The translations under genes were made by a program, and so were the position numbers. Positions 42,514-50,608 of a stretch of 64,000 bases of DNA are shown here, piece after piece. Where the stretch lies: assembly GCA_035529695.1 (NCBI GenBank), contig DATKWD010000142.1:1-64000 (forward strand), given 5' to 3'. Origin of the DNA: DATKWD01 sp035529695. Its GTDB lineage: Bacteria; Actinomycetota; Acidimicrobiia; Acidimicrobiales; Salinilacustritrichaceae. Numbering within the stretch: the stretch's first letter is position 1; each line of letters opens with the position of its first letter. The notes below the pieces were generated by a model that was not told where the DNA came from, searched no databases, and saw only the letters and a program-made list of their open reading frames with translations.

Positions 42514-45509
42514 TGCGGCCCGTCCACCTCGAATTCTCGGGCCTGCGCTCCTACCGAGGCCATGCCGAGATCGACTTCTCGACCTACGACCTCTTCGCGA
42601 TCATCGGCGACACCGGCGCCGGGAAGTCGACGGTCATCGAGGCCCTGAGCCTTGCGCTCTACGCGAAGAAGACGTGGTCGGGCGGAGCAAGCCTGTCCGA
42701 GCTGATCGCCGACGGGCAGAACACGATGACGATCCGCCTGCGCTTCGCCAGTGGTGGCGACGAGTGGGAGGTCACGCGAACGCGGCACCGCAATGCGTCG
42801 GCCCCCGTCGACCGCCTCGTCGGGCTGACCACCGGCGAACACGTCGACAACGCGACGCCGGTGAGCAACCGCATCCGCGAGATCGTCGGCCTCAGCCACG
42901 AGCAGTTCACCCGGGCCGTCGTGATGCCCCAGGGCCGGTTCGACGAACTCCTCACGGCCAAACCGACCGAACGCAACAAGATCCTGCGGTCGATCTTCGG
43001 GTTCGACGATCTCGAGCGTCTTCGCGAGCTCGCCCACGATCAGCGCGTGGCATGGTCGCAGACCCTGGCGGTCCACGACGACCGGCGTCGCGGACTCCCG
43101 GCGGACCCAGAGGTCGAGCTCGCCGCCGTACGCGCCCGGCTCGTTGCGGTCCGCGCCGCCGAGTCGGTCTGTTCCGGTGCGCTGGCTGCAGCCGATGAGG
43201 CTGCGGGGCATCTGGCCCGGCGCGATCTCGTCGAGCGCCTCGCCTCGGCGCTGTCGTCGGTCCCGGTCGACACCGCCGACGCCGTTGCCGAACTCGAGCG
43301 CGCTCGCCAACGAGGCGAGGAACTGCTCGCCGCTCGCTCCGAGGCCGACGCGGCCAGGGCGACTGCTGATGCCGAGATCGGACAGGTGTCAGCGCACCAG
43401 ACCGAGCTGCTTGCCGGGTTCGCCGATCGCGACGCCGCAGTCAGGGCGGCGAGTGACCTCGGCGCGGCTGTCCCCGTGCTCACCCGCGCCATCGAGGCGG
43501 GCCTCGAGCTCGACGAGGTCGAGGCGACGGTCGGCGAGGCGGTCGACATCGCCGTCGCCCTGGCGCCGCTCGACTCGGCCGTCGAAAGAGCCACCGAAAC
43601 GCTCGGCGTCGCGCAATCGCGCCGCGACGAAGCGCGCCACTTCGCCCAGATGGCTGCCGATGCCCGGGCTCGCCTGGCCGACACGGTCGCGGCGTTGTCG
43701 AAGGCCGAGACCGACCTCGCCACTGCCGAGACAGCTCATCAGCATGCCGAGGCGTCGAGGGTCGCAGCAGCCGACACCCAGGCGTGGGCGGCCGACGACG
43801 TGACCCGGCGCGAGGCCGAGGTTCAGGCGCTCACCCAGCAGCACTTGGCCGCCGATCTGGCCCATGGACACGGTCCCGGCGACCCGTGTCCGGTGTGCCG
43901 GCGACCGCTCGACGCCGACTACGAGGCTCCGGTGGTGCCCGATCTCGACGAGGCGAAGCAGCTCGCGCAGCGGGCCCGGAAGCACGAACTCGACGCCCGC
44001 CGAGCACTGGTCGATGCCGAGACCACGACCAAGGTGGCGGCGGCCGCGGCGAATCGGGCACACGAGTCCTGTGACCGCGCCGAGGCCGACCACCGACGCG
44101 CTGCGGCGGCCGTCGCCGAGTTCGAGGTCCCGGATGTCGAGTCGGCCGACGCCGCCATTGCGCTGGCCGAGGAGGAGCGTCAGGCGGCGGTCGATGCGCG
44201 CTCGGCTCGTCGGGCGGCGCTCGAACAACAGCAGACCGCTCGCCTCGACGCTCTCCGGGCGGTCGAGAAGGGGCGTGCTGCGGTACGCCAGGATCTCGGG
44301 ACCATCACCGCCGGCATCTCGTCGCTTCCAGCTGCGTGGTCGAAGCCCGTCGACGCCGACCAACCGACCGTCGAGGCAGTGCGGGCGGCACACGGCGCCA
44401 TCGAGCACATGCTCGGCGAATCGGCCGAGGTGGCTCAGCGGCTCGAGACTGCTCGCGCCGCCGCTCAAGCCGCTTCCTCTCGTCTTGGTGCCATCACGGC
44501 CGAGGCCGCCAATCAGGTGACGACGCCCGCGACGCAGGCATTGGGCCGAGTGCGCGAGCACGTGAGGGCCGTCGTCGCGGCATGCGAGCTGATCATCGAG
44601 TGCGACGACGCAGCCGAGGTTGCCGACATTCCCCTGCTCGAAGCCCCCTTGCTGGAAGAGGGGGTGAAGACCTCGACGCTGGGTCAGACCGTTGCATCGG
44701 TTGCGGGCGCGCTCACCCGGTGCGACGAGGCGATCGTGGTCGGTCGGACCGTGGTGGATGCGCAACGGCAAGCTTTGGCCGATTGGGACGCCCGTCTCGC
44801 CGAAGCCTTGTCGGTCGGAGGTGCGTCCAGCGTCGAGGCCTTGCGCACCGCAGCCGCGGAGGCGGCGAGCGAGGTCGGGATGCTCGAACGCGAGGTCCGC
44901 GAGGCCGAGGCCAGCGGTGACAAGGCAGCGGCGGCCGACGCCGTGCTCGTCGTCGTCAGACCCTTGGTCGCCAACCTTGCGGTCGTCGAGGAGGCGTTGC
45001 GCGACCGCGCCGGCCGCTTCATCGACCATCTGGTCGGCACCCGTGAGCGTGAACTGCTCGCCGAGGCGAGCCGGCGGCTGAAGACGATCAGCAGCGGACG
45101 GCACGGCTTCGTCGCCGACTTCGGAGTGGCCAACATCGCGTCCGGCGAGGTCCGTCCGCCCGACGCGCTCTCGGGCGGCGAGCGGTTCCAGGCCGCGTTG
45201 GCGTTGGCGCTCGCGCTCGTCGAGATCGCGTCGCGGGGCGGCGGGCACCTCGACGCCGTCTTCGTCGACGAAGGCTTCGGCAGTCTTGATGCAGCGGCCC
45301 TCGACGCGGCCCTCGAGACGCTGGGTGGCGTCGCCGGTGGCGGCAAGATGGTCGGGCTCATCTCACACCTCCGCCCAGTGGCCGAATACGTCGACACCGT
45401 GTTGCACGTCACCAAGGACGACACCGAGGGATCGCGCATCCGGCCGCTCGATCCCGACGCTCGCGAGCGGCTGCTCGACGACGAGGTCCGCAGCGGTCTG
45501 ACCGCCTAG
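42513..45509 (+). CDS. sbcC: SbcC (Rad50-like) SMC ATPase
   Basis: 998 residues from ATG 42513, sharing one base with the sbcD stop. Walker A GDTGAGKST is at residues 31-39 and the Q-loop MPQGRFDELL follows near 140. Two long Ala/Glu/Arg-rich coiled-coil arms flank a zinc-hook CPVC in GDPCPVCRRPL (about residues 459-462). The C-terminal lobe has the signature LSGGERFQAALALALA and Walker B AVFVDEGFGSLD. It bridges DNA ends and gates the SbcD nuclease. The strongly alanine-rich coils produce many long spurious frames on both strands. Confidence 0.93.
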   Translation: MRPVHLEFSGLRSYRGHAEIDFSTYDLFAIIGDTGAGKSTVIEALSLALYAKKTWSGGASLSELIADGQNTMTIRLRFASGGDEWEVTRTRHRNASAPVDRLVGLTTGEHVDNATPVSNRIREIVGLSHEQFTRAVVMPQGRFDELLTAKPTERNKILRSIFGFDDLERLRELAHDQRVAWSQTLAVHDDRRRGLPADPEVELAAVRARLVAVRAAESVCSGALAAADEAAGHLARRDLVERLASALSSVPVDTADAVAELERARQRGEELLAARSEADAARATADAEIGQVSAHQTELLAGFADRDAAVRAASDLGAAVPVLTRAIEAGLELDEVEATVGEAVDIAVALAPLDSAVERATETLGVAQSRRDEARHFAQMAADARARLADTVAALSKAETDLATAETAHQHAEASRVAAADTQAWAADDVTRREAEVQALTQQHLAADLAHGHGPGDPCPVCRRPLDADYEAPVVPDLDEAKQLAQRARKHELDARRALVDAETTTKVAAAAANRAHESCDRAEADHRRAAAAVAEFEVPDVESADAAIALAEEERQAAVDARSARRAALEQQQTARLDALRAVEKGRAAVRQDLGTITAGISSLPAAWSKPVDADQPTVEAVRAAHGAIEHMLGESAEVAQRLETARAAAQAASSRLGAITAEAANQVTTPATQALGRVREHVRAVVAACELIIECDDAAEVADIPLLEAPLLEEGVKTSTLGQTVASVAGALTRCDEAIVVGRTVVDAQRQALADWDARLAEALSVGGASSVEALRTAAAEAASEVGMLEREVREAEASGDKAAAADAVLVVVRPLVANLAVVEEALRDRAGRFIDHLVGTRERELLAEASRRLKTISSGRHGFVADFGVANIASGEVRPPDALSGGERFQAALALALALVEIASRGGGHLDAVFVDEGFGSLDAAALDAALETLGGVAGGGKMVGLISHLRPVAEYVDTVLHVTKDDTEGSRIRPLDPDARERLLDDEVRSGLTA

Positions 45510-45518
45510 ATCGGCCGA

Positions 45519-45524
45519 TAGCGT
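45519..45524 (+). promoter_or_regulatory. -10-like box TAGCGT for the DrrAB-type exporter
   Basis: TAGCGT ends 9 nt before ATG 45534. It overlaps the end of a 10-bp perfect palindrome, ATCGGCCGAT (45510-45519), which could be an operator. Confidence 0.4.
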
Positions 45525-45533
45525 GCCTCGCTC

Positions 45534-46484
45534 ATGGGCGAACCTGCGATCAGGAGCGTGGGTCTCACGCGGGCGTTCGACGGTGACGTGCTGGCAGTCG
45601 ACGCCATCGACCTGACGGTCGAATCGGGAGAGATCTACGGCTTCCTCGGTCCCAACGGCGCCGGCAAGACGACGGCGGTGCGCATGTTCACGACGCTGCT
45701 CTCGCCGACCGGTGGCACGGCCACGGTTGCCGGCTACGACGTGGCCGACGACCCGGGTTCGGTTCGGCTCCGCATCGGAGTGGCCCTCCAGGATGCCGCG
45801 CTCGACCCCAAGCAGTCCGGCCGCGAGATCCTGCGGCTCCAGGCGCGGCTCTACGGCCTCCATCGTGACGAGTTCGAGCAACGGTTCACCGAGCTGAGCC
45901 ACCTCATCGACCTCGAAGCCGTCGACCGCATGGTCGCCACCTACTCGGGCGGGATGAAGCGCCGGCTCGACCTCGCCGCAGCGCTGATCCACAACCCCGA
46001 CATCCTCTTCCTCGACGAGCCGACCACCGGGCTCGACCCCGTCAGCCGGGTGAAGGTGTGGGACGAGGTGCGCCGGCTCAACGCCGAGTTGGGGATGACG
46101 ATCTTCCTGACGACCCAGTACCTCGAGGAAGCCGACGAACTCGCCGACCGGATCGGCATCATCGACAAGGGCCGCATCGTGGCCGAAGGCACGCCCGAGG
46201 CACTCAAACGCTCGGTGGGCTCGGACCTGATCGTCGCCCGGGTCGAGGCCGACGCCGAACAGGCCGCAGCCGCCCTCGACGGCGTGAAAGGCGTCGACAG
46301 TGTCGAAGTGCGTGGCGACGAGTTGCTGGTCGCCACGAACGACGGGGCCGCTGCCGTCTCGGGCGTCGCCGTCGCCCTCGACGGGTGTGGCGTGCCGGTT
46401 CGCGAGCTCACGCTGCGGACCCCGACCCTCGACGACGTGTTCCTCGAACTCACCGGTGGCCACCTCCAGGAGGGTGAAGAATGA
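45534..46484 (+). CDS. ABC-2 exporter ATP-binding protein (DrrA-like)
   Basis: 316 residues. Walker A GPNGAGKTTAVRM, Q-loop VALQDAALD, signature YSGGMKRRLDLAAALI, Walker B ILFLDEPTTGLDP and the switch TQYLEEADELADR place it in the daunorubicin-resistance DrrA class. A C-terminal extension of about 90 residues ends in RTPTLDDVFLELTG, the usual DrrA terminus. It energises drug or lipid export through the permease encoded downstream. A strong AGGAGG near its end serves the small ORF that follows. Confidence 0.9.
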   Translation: MGEPAIRSVGLTRAFDGDVLAVDAIDLTVESGEIYGFLGPNGAGKTTAVRMFTTLLSPTGGTATVAGYDVADDPGSVRLRIGVALQDAALDPKQSGREILRLQARLYGLHRDEFEQRFTELSHLIDLEAVDRMVATYSGGMKRRLDLAAALIHNPDILFLDEPTTGLDPVSRVKVWDEVRRLNAELGMTIFLTTQYLEEADELADRIGIIDKGRIVAEGTPEALKRSVGSDLIVARVEADAEQAAAALDGVKGVDSVEVRGDELLVATNDGAAAVSGVAVALDGCGVPVRELTLRTPTLDDVFLELTGGHLQEGEE

Positions 46485-46573
46485 CACTGCTGCTCGCTCC
46501 CCGGCCGCTCGGGCCGCAGCTTGCCGACCTCCTCGTGCCTCGTCGGCCTCGCACCGGGGAGATGCTCCGATGA
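46481..46573 (+). CDS. 30-codon coupling ORF between exporter ATPase and permease
   Basis: Reading ATG 46481 to TGA 46573 gives 30 residues (starting MTLLLAPRPLGP, ending GEMLR). Its start overlaps the ATPase stop as ATGA, and its stop overlaps the permease start as ATGA. A near-perfect AGGAGG stands 6-8 nt before its ATG. It therefore looks translated and could carry ribosomes across the 85-bp gap to the permease start, which has its own GGGGAG. The peptide is Leu/Pro/Arg-rich, with no recognisable motif. Chance is possible, but both overlaps and the ribosome site fit together. Confidence 0.45.
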   Translation: MTLLLAPRPLGPQLADLLVPRRPRTGEMLR

Positions 46574-47370
46574 CGACAACAGCACCGCCCGCCATTCGCG
46601 CCCGCAAGGCCGGGTTCATCGCCGACGTCGTGTCGGTCGCCGGTCGGGCCATCCGTCAGATTCCCCGCGAGCCCGAGAGCGTCGTTCCGGCCCTCGCTGT
46701 GCCCTTGTTCTTCTTCATCGTGAACACCGGGTCGCTGACCGACATCACCGAGGCCGTCGACCCTGGCTTCGACTACAAGGCGTTCCAGCTGCCGGTGGCG
46801 ATCATCTTCGCGGTGACCGGCGTGAGCCGGGCGTCGACGCTGGTGACCGACATCGTCGACGGCTACTTCGATCGGCTGATCATGACCCCGGTCAGCCGAC
46901 TGTCACTGCTCCTCGGTTTGATGATCGCCGACTTCGTGCTCGTCGCGGCCCTGTGCGTTCCCGTCATCGGCCTCGGCTTCGCCGTGGGCGTGCGTTTCGA
47001 GACAGGGGTCCTCGGCATACTCCTGTTCATCTTCCTGGCGGCCTCGTGGGGGCTGGTGTTCACCGGGTTCCCGTACGCAATCGCCCTCAAGACCGGGAAC
47101 CCCGCCGCCGTGAACTCGAGCTTCATCCTGTTCTTCCCCTTCGCGTTCCTGACCACGGCGTTCGTGCCGCGCGAGGCCATGACCGGCTGGCTCGACGTCG
47201 TCGCCGGCTACAACCCGGTGACCTACCTGCTCGATGCGCTGCGATCAATCGTCAGCGACGGCTGGGACGTGGCGCTGCTCGGCAAGGGAGCGCTGGCGAT
47301 CGCTGCGGTGGGGGCACTCAGCATGTCGCTTGCGCTGGCCGCACTCCGAGGCCGAGTCAGTCGAGGTTGA
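46570..47370 (+). CDS. ABC-2 type exporter permease (DrrB-like)
   Basis: 266 residues from ATG 46570, with GGGGAG upstream. Six membrane helices follow a cytoplasmic N-terminus (about 1-38). The family features are the VTGVSRASTLVTDIVDGYFDRLIMTPVSR coupling region and the late FVPREAMTGWLDVVAGYNPVTYLLDALR motif. With the DrrA-like ATPase it forms a half-size exporter dimer for a hydrophobic substrate. The open frame back to 46300 is out of frame with the ATPase and rejected. Confidence 0.88.
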   Translation: MTTTAPPAIRARKAGFIADVVSVAGRAIRQIPREPESVVPALAVPLFFFIVNTGSLTDITEAVDPGFDYKAFQLPVAIIFAVTGVSRASTLVTDIVDGYFDRLIMTPVSRLSLLLGLMIADFVLVAALCVPVIGLGFAVGVRFETGVLGILLFIFLAASWGLVFTGFPYAIALKTGNPAAVNSSFILFFPFAFLTTAFVPREAMTGWLDVVAGYNPVTYLLDALRSIVSDGWDVALLGKGALAIAAVGALSMSLALAALRGRVSRG

Positions 47371-47390
47371 CACGGCGGTGTCGATTCCGG

Positions 47391-48203
47391 TCAGTCGTCG
47401 GTGACGAAGTCGATGAGGCGTTCGACGGCATTGACCAGAGGCGGTTCGAGGTCCTTGTACGACTCGACCCGTCCGAGGAGGTCCTTCCAGAACCGGCCGG
47501 GCTCTGCAGCCACGCCCAGGCGGTCGAGCACGCCGTGCTTCCAGTCCTCACCCATCGGCACCTCGGGCCAGGCGTCGATGCCGGCGACGGCGGGACGGAT
47601 GGCCTGCCAGACATCGACGGAGGGGTGCCCACACACCAGCGCGTGCGGATGGACGATCGCCTCGGCGGCTCGCGATTCCTTCGTGCCGGCGACGAGGTGA
47701 TCGAGGAGGATCCCGAGCCGGCGACCACGCGATGGGTTGAACCCCCGCACCACGCCTGCAAGATCGTCCATGCCGTCGAGCCGTTCGACCACGATGCCCT
47801 CGTAGCGCAGGTCGTCGCCCCAGACCTTCTCGATCAGCTCGGCGTCGTGGATTCCCTCGACGAGCATGCGCGACCCCCGTGCGACGCGGGCATCGTGCTG
47901 GATGTCGATCGACCCCGAGGCGGTTGCCGTGGGCGCGCTCGGCGGGGGCGGGGGAGCGGCGGGGATCGGTCTTCCGCGCTCGCCGTTGACGACGAACGCG
48001 TCCGTGACGGCAGGGACGGGGCGGGTGATTCCCCTGGCATCGGTGATGAGCACTCGGTCGCCCTTCCACCCGCTCACGGTTCCTCGGATGCGGTCGGGGA
48101 GATACTCGATCCGGTCGCCCACGCCGGCCGGCCGTTGGACGACCTTCGGTCGGCGGGGTGCGTCCAGATCGATGGGTCCGGACAGGATGCCGTCGCGACT
48201 CAC
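47391..48203 (-). CDS. DUF3097 family protein
   Basis: 270 residues from GTG 48203. The protein matches the actinobacterial DUF3097 family: a short SH3-like N-terminal part (about 20-70, including GVGDRIEYL and GTVSGWKGDRVLITDARG), a Pro/Ala linker, then a conserved domain with LVEGIHDAELIEKVWGDDLRYEGIVVERLDG and GRRLGILLDHLVAGTKE. The LVEGxxD..........V..LDG arrangement and LLDHL recall TOPRIM-like acidic motifs, a structural guess only. No function is known to me. It is convergent with the exporter, 20 bp apart. Confidence 0.82.
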   Translation of the reverse strand: MSRDGILSGPIDLDAPRRPKVVQRPAGVGDRIEYLPDRIRGTVSGWKGDRVLITDARGITRPVPAVTDAFVVNGERGRPIPAAPPPPPSAPTATASGSIDIQHDARVARGSRMLVEGIHDAELIEKVWGDDLRYEGIVVERLDGMDDLAGVVRGFNPSRGRRLGILLDHLVAGTKESRAAEAIVHPHALVCGHPSVDVWQAIRPAVAGIDAWPEVPMGEDWKHGVLDRLGVAAEPGRFWKDLLGRVESYKDLEPPLVNAVERLIDFVTDD

Positions 48204-48210
48204 CTGCGAG

Positions 48211-48216
48211 ACGTTA
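48211..48216 (-). promoter_or_regulatory. -10-like box TAACGT for the DUF3097 gene
   Basis: Minus-strand TAACGT ends 7 nt before GTG 48203. On the plus strand, TAAGCA at 48282-48287 stands 6 nt before the SDR ATG but lacks the final T. Confidence 0.45.
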
Positions 48217-48293
48217 GGAAGTTCCGCGGGCGCGGCGCTCGATCCTGCGCGATCTTCTTCGAGTCCCGCCTCGATTTCCGGTAAGCAACGGGG

Positions 48294-49046
48294 ATGGACA
48301 CACGGGTTGCACTGGTCACGGGCGGCGGCCGGGGGATCGGCCGGGCGATAAGTCTCGGCCTCGCCGCCGATGGGTGCGACGTCGCCGTCAACTACCGCCG
48401 TGATCGCGATGCAGCCGAGGCGGTCGTGGCCGAGATCGAAGCGATGGGCCGAGGTGCGGTCGCGTACGGAGCGTCAGTCGACGACGGCGAGGCGACCGAC
48501 GCCATGGTCGAACAGGTGGTGTCCGACCTCGGCCCGATCGGGGTGCTGGTCAACAACGCCGGCATCGCCTCGCGGGGCCAGTCGGTGGCCGACACCGACC
48601 CGGACGAACTCCAACGGGTCGTCGCGATCCATGCGCTCGGTCCACATCGCATCTGCCAGGCGGTCCTTCCGTCGATGCGCACCCTGGAACGCGGCGACAT
48701 CGTCTTCATCTCCAGTGTCGCGACCCTCAACCACGCATCACACGGTGGCCCGTACTCGATGGGCAAGGCCGCGATGGAGTCGCTCGCCCTCACGCTCGCC
48801 AAGGAAGAGCGAGGCAACGGCATCCACGTCAACATCGTGGCCCCTGGCCTGGTCGACACGACGATGGGACAGAAGCTCGTGAAGGCGACGGCCGGCGTCG
48901 ACGACATCCGGACGCTCGACCGCCACAGCCCCTTCGGTCGGGTGTGCCAGCCCGACGACGTGGCGAACGCAGTCCGCTGGTTCTGTTCGGACGCCGCGGC
49001 GTACGTGACCGGCGAGAAGGTCAACGTGCACGGCGGGGGCCACTGA
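48294..49046 (+). CDS. Short-chain dehydrogenase/reductase (FabG-like)
   Basis: 250 residues. The cofactor motif is VTGGGRGIGRAISLG (TGxxxGIG), followed by NNAG in VLVNNAGIAS. The catalytic Ser is in FISSVA, with Tyr and Lys in YSMGKAA, and the C-terminal VTGEKVNVHGGGH is typical of FabG-like reductases. It likely reduces a 3-oxoacyl or other keto group with NAD(P)H in the cytoplasm. It faces a crotonase gene at 49068-49874 tail to tail, compatible with but not proof of a shared acyl-CoA pathway. Confidence 0.9.
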   Translation: MDTRVALVTGGGRGIGRAISLGLAADGCDVAVNYRRDRDAAEAVVAEIEAMGRGAVAYGASVDDGEATDAMVEQVVSDLGPIGVLVNNAGIASRGQSVADTDPDELQRVVAIHALGPHRICQAVLPSMRTLERGDIVFISSVATLNHASHGGPYSMGKAAMESLALTLAKEERGNGIHVNIVAPGLVDTTMGQKLVKATAGVDDIRTLDRHSPFGRVCQPDDVANAVRWFCSDAAAYVTGEKVNVHGGGH

Positions 49047-49067
49047 ACCACCGCCTGGCGATGAGGG

Positions 49068-49874
49068 TCAGCGGCCCTTGAACTCGGGCTCGCGCTGTTC
49101 GATGAAGCTGGTGATGCCCTCGGTGAAGTCGTCGGTGCCGAACAGCTGCATCGTCTGGAGCAACACGTGATGGGTGTGGCTCGGGAAGTCCTCGGTCATG
49201 CCGTGACGGAACAGGCGCTTCATCGCCTGGATCGCGAGCGGCGCATTGGCGGCGATCTCGCGGCCCCAGGCCTGCGCGGTCGGCACCAGATCCTGGTCGT
49301 CGACGACGCGGTTGGCGAGCCCGATCTCGACGGATTCCTTCGCATCGAGGTCGCGACCCAGGAAGCTCACCTCGGCGGCCTTGGCCCAGCCGAGGAGGCG
49401 GGGCAGGTACCAGGTCCCACCGCTCTCGGGGACGACGCCGCGCTTGGCGAAGCCCGGCAGCAGCCGTGAAGAGGTGCCGACCAGACGGATGTCGCAGCCG
49501 AGGGCGAGGTCGAGGCCGTAGCCGGCGGCTGCGCCGTTGATCGCCCCGATGACGGGGGTGTCCATCTCGAACAGCACGGTCGTCGGGAGGTCTCGGGTCT
49601 GGAAGCTCATTCCGCCGGTGTTGCTGTCGCCGCCGATGCCCGACCCCGACATGGCGTCCTTGATGTCGAGGCCGGCGCAGAATCCCTTCCCGGCACCGGT
49701 CAACACGACGGCTCGGACGTCGCGGCGGCGGTCGGCTTCGGCGAAGCGCTCGGCGAGCTGGTGAAGCATGTGCACCGAGATCGCGTTGCGTCGGTGTGGA
49801 CGATTGAGGGTGATGGTGGCGACGTGGTCGTCCACGTCGAACAGGACCGGGTCTTCGCCGTGTTCGGTGCTCAT
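49068..49874 (-). CDS. Enoyl-CoA hydratase/isomerase family protein
   Basis: 268 residues from ATG 49874. The crotonase landmarks are complete: VATITLNRPHRRNAIS, the oxyanion segment GKGFCAGLDIKD, INGAAAGYGLDLALGCDIRL, and VVPESGGTWYLPRLLG. Glu in PESGG is one of the catalytic acids of hydratases; the first usual Glu, in the AGADL/GG region, is less clear. Probably a beta-oxidation or related acyl-CoA hydratase or isomerase. Cytoplasmic. Confidence 0.87.
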   Translation of the reverse strand: MSTEHGEDPVLFDVDDHVATITLNRPHRRNAISVHMLHQLAERFAEADRRRDVRAVVLTGAGKGFCAGLDIKDAMSGSGIGGDSNTGGMSFQTRDLPTTVLFEMDTPVIGAINGAAAGYGLDLALGCDIRLVGTSSRLLPGFAKRGVVPESGGTWYLPRLLGWAKAAEVSFLGRDLDAKESVEIGLANRVVDDQDLVPTAQAWGREIAANAPLAIQAMKRLFRHGMTEDFPSHTHHVLLQTMQLFGTDDFTEGITSFIEQREPEFKGR

Positions 49875-49881
49875 GGCTTCG

Positions 49882-49887
49882 ACCGTA
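49882..49887 (-). promoter_or_regulatory. -10-like box TACGGT for the enoyl-CoA hydratase gene
   Basis: Minus-strand TACGGT ends 7 nt before ATG 49874. A second box for the divergent nfuA gene lies at 49974-49979. Confidence 0.45.
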
Positions 49888-49973
49888 CTGCTCGACGCAG
49901 CTGGACCGCCCGGACCGAACCGACGAGGGAGCAGGTTCTGGTGCTGACCTGCGGCTTCTCGGGGTCGCTCGGG

Positions 49974-49979
49974 TACCCT
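49974..49979 (+). promoter_or_regulatory. -10-like box TACCCT for the nfuA-like gene
   Basis: TACCCT ends 8 nt before ATG 49988, with no Shine-Dalgarno. Confidence 0.45.
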
Positions 49980-49987
49980 CGCTCCCG

Positions 49988-50608
49988 ATGACCGCCCCCT
50001 CGACCGACATCGCCGTGGTCACCGTCACCGACGCGGCCCGCGACAAGATCCTCGAACTCCGTGCCCAGGAGGATGACGCCGACACGCTTGCTCTGCGCAT
50101 CGAGGTCACCGGCGTGAACGGGGTCGAGTACGCCTACGACCTCAGCTTCGCCGGCGTCGACGAGGCGACCGAGGACGATTCGGTCGACACGTCGAGCGAG
50201 CTCACGGTCATCGTCCCGGCTGCGAGCGTGAAGGAGCTGGCCGGCGCGACCCTCGACCTCCCGGCATCGTCGGGCCAGGGTGGTCTCGTGCTTCGCAACC
50301 CGAATCGTCCCAACCCGCTCTCGGCGTCGAAGATCGAACTGACCGGCACGCTCGAGGAGAAGCTCGAGCAACTGCTCGATCGCCAGATCAACCCGGCCCT
50401 CGCGGCCCATGGTGGGTTCGCCGAACTCAAGCGGGTCGTCGACGACACCAAGGTCGAGGTCCTCATGGGAGGCGGGTGCCAAGGGTGTGCGGTGTCGGCC
50501 ATGACCTTGCGCGACGGCATCGCCCGGGCGATCGAAGAGGCCATCCCCGAGATCACCGACGTCATCGACGTCACCGATCACGACGCCGGTGAGAACCCCT
50601 TCTACTAG
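49988..50608 (+). CDS. nfuA: NfuA-like Fe-S cluster carrier
   Basis: 206 residues. The C-terminal NifU-like domain carries the Fe-S-binding pair Cys164-x-x-Cys167 in MGGGCQGCAVS, preceded by EKLEQLLDRQINPALAAHGG. The N-terminal half has the A-type scaffold fold (VTDAARDKILELRAQED, LALRIEV) without its three cysteines, as in E. coli NfuA. The dimer holds a 4Fe-4S cluster and passes it to apo-proteins. One natural client, the MEP-pathway enzymes downstream of Dxs, makes the adjacent dxs gene interesting, though the two are convergent. The stop shares the palindrome CTAG with the dxs stop. Confidence 0.9.
   Translation: MTAPSTDIAVVTVTDAARDKILELRAQEDDADTLALRIEVTGVNGVEYAYDLSFAGVDEATEDDSVDTSSELTVIVPAASVKELAGATLDLPASSGQGGLVLRNPNRPNPLSASKIELTGTLEEKLEQLLDRQINPALAAHGGFAELKRVVDDTKVEVLMGGGCQGCAVSAMTLRDGIARAIEEAIPEITDVIDVTDHDAGENPFY

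Noticed and set aside
43389..45248. 619-codon minus-strand frame over sbcC
   Set aside because: It mirrors the alanine-rich coiled coils of SbcC, with no recognisable domain or ribosome site.
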